A program made the translations under genes and the position numbers. Positions 57,588-64,000 of a stretch of 64,000 nt of DNA are shown here, piece after piece (the stretch's first letter is position 1; each line of letters starts with the position of its first letter). The notes under the pieces are model-generated. The model was not told the DNA's origin. It saw nothing but the letters and a program-made list of their open reading frames with translations, and did no database searches. Source of the stretch: Olsenella_K sp051878835 (lineage in GTDB: Bacteria; Actinomycetota; Coriobacteriia; Coriobacteriales; Atopobiaceae); the NCBI GenBank assembly GCA_051878835.1, contig JBJEKW010000010.1, positions 1 to 64,000 on the forward strand. The letters run 5' to 3'.

Positions 57588-57623
57588 GCGAAGTGACGTG
57601 CGAAGCGACGTGCGAAGTGATCC
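57588..57623 (+). repeat. Three tandem 12-bp repeats
   Basis: GCGAAGTGACGT, GCGAAGCGACGT and GCGAAGTGATCC in direct tandem, in the spacer before the carA leader. Confidence 0.65.
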
Positions 57624-57733
57624 CGAGTCAAACGTCTTCTGTGGAAGATGCGAAGTCGCTGTGGACTTCCAGGACGGTGTCCGTGCTGCGTCGCCGCGTC
57701 GACCTGTTGCCTCGCTGGAGTAGCATCCAGACA

Positions 57734-57766
57734 GCCTTTAATGCGGTACAGAGATACCGTCAAGGA
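57734..57766 (+). promoter_or_regulatory. Candidate PyrR-binding loop in the carA leader
   Basis: GCCTT / AAGG lower stem, internal loop, CGGTA / TACCG upper stem and the hexaloop CAGAGA, which fits the CNGNGA consensus of PyrR-binding RNA loops. It precedes a terminator (57801-57839), as expected for UMP-dependent PyrR attenuation of pyrimidine genes. Confidence 0.65.
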
Positions 57767-57800
57767 GACCGCTTGAGCCTAGGCATGAGGACATCTCAGG

Positions 57801-57839
57801 GGAGCGCAGACCGCACCGCGGGCTGGTCGCTCCTTTTTT
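57801..57839 (+). terminator. Leader terminator (attenuator) of carAB
   Basis: GGAGC(GCA)GACC ... GGTCGCTCC stem followed by TTTTTT, 43 bp before the carA start and about 35 bp after the PyrR-like loop. Confidence 0.8.
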
Positions 57840-57881
57840 CTTAGCCTGGGTGGGTGGCAGACACAGAGAGGGACGGTGCGT

Positions 57882-59131
57882 ATGAACCTTTTGGTGAACG
57901 AGGACCGGCCGCGGGCGCTGTTGGCGCTCGAGAACGGCAGCACGTTTGCCGGATACGCCGCTGGTGCCGAGGGTGAGACCTTCGGCGAGGTCGTGTTCAA
58001 CACGTCCATGATCGGCTACCAGGAGATCGTCAGCGATCCCAGCTACGCCGGTCAGATCGTCACGCTGACCTACCCGCAGGTGGGCAACTACGGCGTGAAT
58101 GCCCACGACATGCAGTCCGCGGGCCTGGCCCTGCGCGGACTGGTGGTGCACGACATGTGCTACACCCCCAGCAACTGGCAGAGCGAGGGCTCGCTGCCCG
58201 ACCTGCTGCGCCAGGAGGGGGTCGTCGCCATCGAGGGCGTCGACACCCGTGCCCTGACCCTGCAGATTCGTGGCGGCGGAGCCATGCGCGCGGCCATCTC
58301 GACCACCGACCTGGACCCCGAGCACCTGGTGGAGCGCGTGCGCCAGACTCCCTCCATCTCGGCCCACAACTTCGTGCCCGACGTGTCGCCCACCGAGCCG
58401 CGCGTTGTGCCCGCGAAGGGGGAGCGTCGCTTCAGCGTCGTTGCCTACGACTGCGGCATGAAGCGCGGCATCGTGGACGGCCTGGCCGCCAACGGCTGCG
58501 AGGTCACCATCGTTCCCTGGGACACCCCGGCGCAGAAGGCCCTGGAGGCAGATCCTGACGGCGTGTTCTTCTCGAATGGCCCTGGAGACCCCGAGCAGGT
58601 GAAGGCCACGGCGCAGGCCGCCCAGGAGATCCTGGGCCAAAAGCCCGTGTTTGGCATCTGCCTGGGCAACCAGATGCTCACGGTGGCGGCAGGCGGCTCC
58701 ATCGAGAAGCTGCCCTACGGCCACCACGGCGGCAACGAGCCCGTGATGAACCTGCTGACCGGCAAGGTGGAGATCACCGCCCAGAACCACAACTTCGGCA
58801 CGGTCTTCAGCTCGCTGGGCCAGCTGGTGCCCGAGCTGTCGGGCGGCCAGACGCAGCATCACGACGACCTGCGCTTCTGGAGCCAGCGCCACATCGCGCC
58901 CGTCGTGCAGAACGAGCGCTACGGCCGCATTCGCCTGACCCACGTGAACCTGAACGATGGCACGCCGGAGGGAATCCAGTTCCTGGACATCCCGGCCTTC
59001 TCGGTGCAGTACCACCCCGAGGCCAAGCCCGGCCCCAATGACTCGAAGTACCTCTTCCGCGCGTTCACGCGTCTGATGGAGGGCCGCGAGGACTATCTGG
59101 CCATCGACGTTCGCGAGGGGAGGCGCTTCTA

Positions 59132-59132
<1 letters not shown>
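57882..59132 (+). CDS. carA: Carbamoyl-phosphate synthase small subunit
   Basis: 416 residues. N-terminal CPSase domain (ALLALENGSTFAGYAAGAEG, FNTSMIGYQEI, YPQVGNYG), then class I glutamine amidotransferase: VAYDCGMKRGI, FFSNGPGDPEQ, nucleophile Cys in FGICLGNQM, and QYHPEAKPGPND with catalytic His and Glu. It supplies ammonia from glutamine to CarB. Start ATG 57882 behind AGAGAGGGA; GTG 57876 is closer to that site than usual. Its stop overlaps the carB start (TAATG). Confidence 0.95.
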
Positions 59133-62362
<3,230 letters not shown>

Positions 62363-62426
62363 CTTCGCCGGGGCTGAGGCGGCCGGGCCGCCCAGGTCAC
62401 GCCATTTCCCATATTTGCTTTTATGA

Positions 62427-62462
62427 CCCCGTCGATGCCTCTGGCACCGGCGGGGTTCTTTG
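62427..62462 (+). terminator. Terminator after carAB
   Basis: CCCCGTCG ... CGGCGGGG stem followed by TTCTTT. Confidence 0.75.
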
Positions 62463-62611
62463 GCGGGTGCCGGAATTGCTGCCGGCTGCGCCGCTGGGCC
62501 ATACCAGATTGTTGAAAAATTTCTATATATATAATTGTATACGCAATAAGAAGCACCACAGTTGGCTCACATGCTGCGCTGGTCAGCGTGTGAGCCGCTC
62601 ATGTCTAGGGG

Positions 62612-64000
62612 ATGGTTTCATTGAGGGAGATACTTCAGTTCTGCTGGAACTCCATAACATCAAAGAAGCGATGCATAGGCTATGGCATCGCTCGCGTGTC
62701 CAAGGCACTGGCAGACATCGTTGCCCCTTTTATCGTAGGATTCATCATAAATTCCCTGGTAGCGGGCGTCGCGATACAGAGTTTGGTCATGTGGTGCATG
62801 GCGGTGGCCGTCTTGGGTGTGGCCTCTGCGCTGTTGGACTATTTCGCTAACTACACATACTCAAAGCTTCAGAGTGGCTCGAGCTACCAGCTGGAAAAGC
62901 AGAGCATCGACCATGTTTGGCACTGGCGCCAAGACTGTTATGCGACGTTCGAACCTGCCGAATACCAGCGCAGAGTGAACAACGACACAAACGACACCTC
63001 GATATTCTTTCTGATGTCGTGCGCCAAGTTTCTGGTTAGCGTGGGTACCATTGCGGCGCTGATGATCGTGTTGCTGAGCATAAATGTGGTCGTTGCCCTG
63101 CTGTGCGGGGTGCTGACCGTGGTGTCAGGCCTAGGCTATCTGCATTTTCGCAATGAGGTATTTCGAAAGAACCTCCAGTATAAGCAAGCCTTCGCACGCT
63201 ATGCCACCTGCGAGCTCAGCCAGTATGCTGACGTGACGTTCATTCGACGCCACAATCTGTTTGGCCGCTATAGCCAGGCGCTCGACAGATCCTACGAGGG
63301 AGTGCGGTCCGGCTACATCCAGAACAACGAGGTCGTCGCCAGGCTGACATCCGCGAACGCCGCCATGTGCGCCTGCCTGCAAGCGGTCATGCTGCTGGCG
63401 GCTGCCTGGCAGATTGCCATCGGCAACATGCAGGTGGGCTACCTGGCCACCGTGTCCAGCTACTTCAGCATGCTGGTGAGCACGGTGGAGTACTTCACTG
63501 AGTTTGGCATCGAGTACCAGGCGTGCAAGGCCAGCTACGGCAGACTGCGCGAGATTGCCCAGATGCCTAAGGAGCCCAATGGCAGCCAGGCCATCCAGGA
63601 CGTAAGCGCGCTGGGTTGCAAAGACCTGACCTTTGCCTACCCGGGGAAGGACGTGGCAACTATACGCGACCTCAACGCCGAGTTCACCCCTGGTCATCTG
63701 TGGGCCATCGCCGGGCATAACGGCTGCGGCAAGTCCACTCTGATGAAGCTGCTGGACGCGGAGTGGGCCGGCCTGTACCAGGGCAGCATCGAGTACCTTC
63801 CGGCAGGCCCAAAGGGGACGGCCTGCGTGGAGCAGGCGAACGTGGACCACTACGCGCTTCGCCGTGACGTCATAGGCTACACGGAGCAGGAGCCGCCGGT
63901 GGTGGAGGACACCCTGCTGAACAACCTGACCCTGATGTGCCAGGAGCAGCCCCCTCGCGAACGCGTGATGGAGCTGGTGCGCCTGCTGGGTCTGGAGCAT
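62612..64000 (+). CDS. ABC transporter, fused membrane and ATPase domains (3' end beyond window)
   Basis: 463 codons open to the right edge. Residues about 20-300 form an exporter-type membrane domain with helices near IVAPFIVGFIINSLVAGVAI, LVMWCMAVAVLGVASALLDYF, FLVSVGTIAALMIVLLSI and MCACLQAVMLLAAAWQIAIG. The ATPase follows: Walker A IAGHNGCGKSTLMKLL (about 370-385) and a Q-loop region GYTEQEPPVVEDTLLNNLTL; signature and Walker B lie outside. GHNGCGKST is acceptable for Walker A. Start unsettled: ATG 62612 touches AGGGG, while TTG 62621 is better spaced (9 nt). AT-richer promoter region (TATATATATAATTGTATA at about 62524) and more ATA/AAT codons than the neighbours hint at different ancestry. 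Substrate unknown. Confidence 0.85.
   Translation, partial: MVSLREILQFCWNSITSKKRCIGYGIARVSKALADIVAPFIVGFIINSLVAGVAIQSLVMWCMAVAVLGVASALLDYFANYTYSKLQSGSSYQLEKQSIDHVWHWRQDCYATFEPAEYQRRVNNDTNDTSIFFLMSCAKFLVSVGTIAALMIVLLSINVVVALLCGVLTVVSGLGYLHFRNEVFRKNLQYKQAFARYATCELSQYADVTFIRRHNLFGRYSQALDRSYEGVRSGYIQNNEVVARLTSANAAMCACLQAVMLLAAAWQIAIGNMQVGYLATVSSYFSMLVSTVEYFTEFGIEYQACKASYGRLREIAQMPKEPNGSQAIQDVSALGCKDLTFAYPGKDVATIRDLNAEFTPGHLWAIAGHNGCGKSTLMKLLDAEWAGLYQGSIEYLPAGPKGTACVEQANVDHYALRRDVIGYTEQEPPVVEDTLLNNLTLMCQEQPPRERVMELVRLLGLEH

Noticed and set aside
57508..57844. Small frames of 71 and 83 residues before carA
   Set aside because: They cross the tandem 12-bp repeats and the leader hairpins; no ribosome site.

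Overview
The window is 64 kb of high-GC, tightly packed bacterial chromosome. The gene set suggests an anaerobic or fermentative actinobacterium of class Coriobacteriia (Olsenella/Atopobium/Collinsella relatives). Indicators are a Rho factor with a long disordered N-terminal extension, a RecJ fused to a helicase, a PTS (HPr, EI, a IIA protein, FruK), hexameric-type glutamate dehydrogenase, a Tat system, and no respiratory genes. The taxonomic call is an inference from gene content and base composition, not from a marker comparison. Most of the window is core genome. No prophage, insertion sequence, CRISPR array or defence island was seen.

Layout. 1-294: 3' end of a membrane protein (DUF3267-like). 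295-920: non-coding cluster of about 46-bp palindromic repeats. 921-3721 (minus): overlapping response regulator, sensor kinase and small alarmone synthetase genes. 3985-10233: queuosine genes queH, queA and tgt, interrupted by a tail-anchored coiled-coil protein, HPr (ptsH) and a HAD phosphatase. 10372-19698: secD, secF, a recJ-HIRAN-helicase fusion, bifunctional rel, and an MBL hydrolase. 19791-21465: tRNA-Leu and the infC-rpmI-rplT operon, with an attenuator leader and a probable AUA start on infC. 21649-22830 (minus): WecA/TagO-type glycosyl-phosphate transferase. 22975-23144: a strongly structured candidate small RNA, then tRNA-Ala. 23392-28509: radical-SAM protein, small membrane protein, pncB, argS. 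28766-34215: tandem-MarR regulator, rho, an unknown membrane-anchored protein, a VanZ-like protein. 34380-39382: complete branched-chain amino acid ABC transporter livKHMGF. 39516-46302: threonine/aspartate pathway, with thrC-thrB-thrH leftward and hom-lysC-asd rightward from a shared 111-bp spacer. 46589-47934: tRNA-His, two tRNA-Lys, a NUDIX hydrolase, tRNA-Arg. 48262-51534: PTS IIA, 1-phosphofructokinase, EI. 51753-54113: lipid kinase, HAD phosphatase, TatA. 54273-54653: tRNA-Gly and tRNA-Pro. 55169-56500: gdhA. 56501-57881: about 1.4 kb of non-coding repeats and a carAB leader that looks PyrR-controlled. 57882-62362: carA-carB. 62612-64000: an ABC exporter half-transporter running off the right edge.

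How the genes relate. Several genes feed one nitrogen/amino-acid economy: Liv uptake, the aspartate family (lysC, asd, hom, thrB, thrC), gdhA for ammonium assimilation, and carAB for carbamoyl phosphate. Two separate (p)ppGpp enzymes are present, the bifunctional Rel and a small synthetase tied to a two-component system. HPr, EI, IIA and FruK are parts of fructose-type phosphotransfer, but no EIIBC permease gene is here. A recurring feature is an intrinsic-terminator-like hairpin directly before a start codon (HAD gene, infC, the gene at 32219, carA), which suggests that leader attenuation is common in this genome.

The features most worth a second look are the palindromic repeat family, the candidate 6S-like RNA, the RecJ-HIRAN-helicase fusion, the TCS/alarmone-synthetase operon, the PyrR-type carA leader and the disordered Rho domain.
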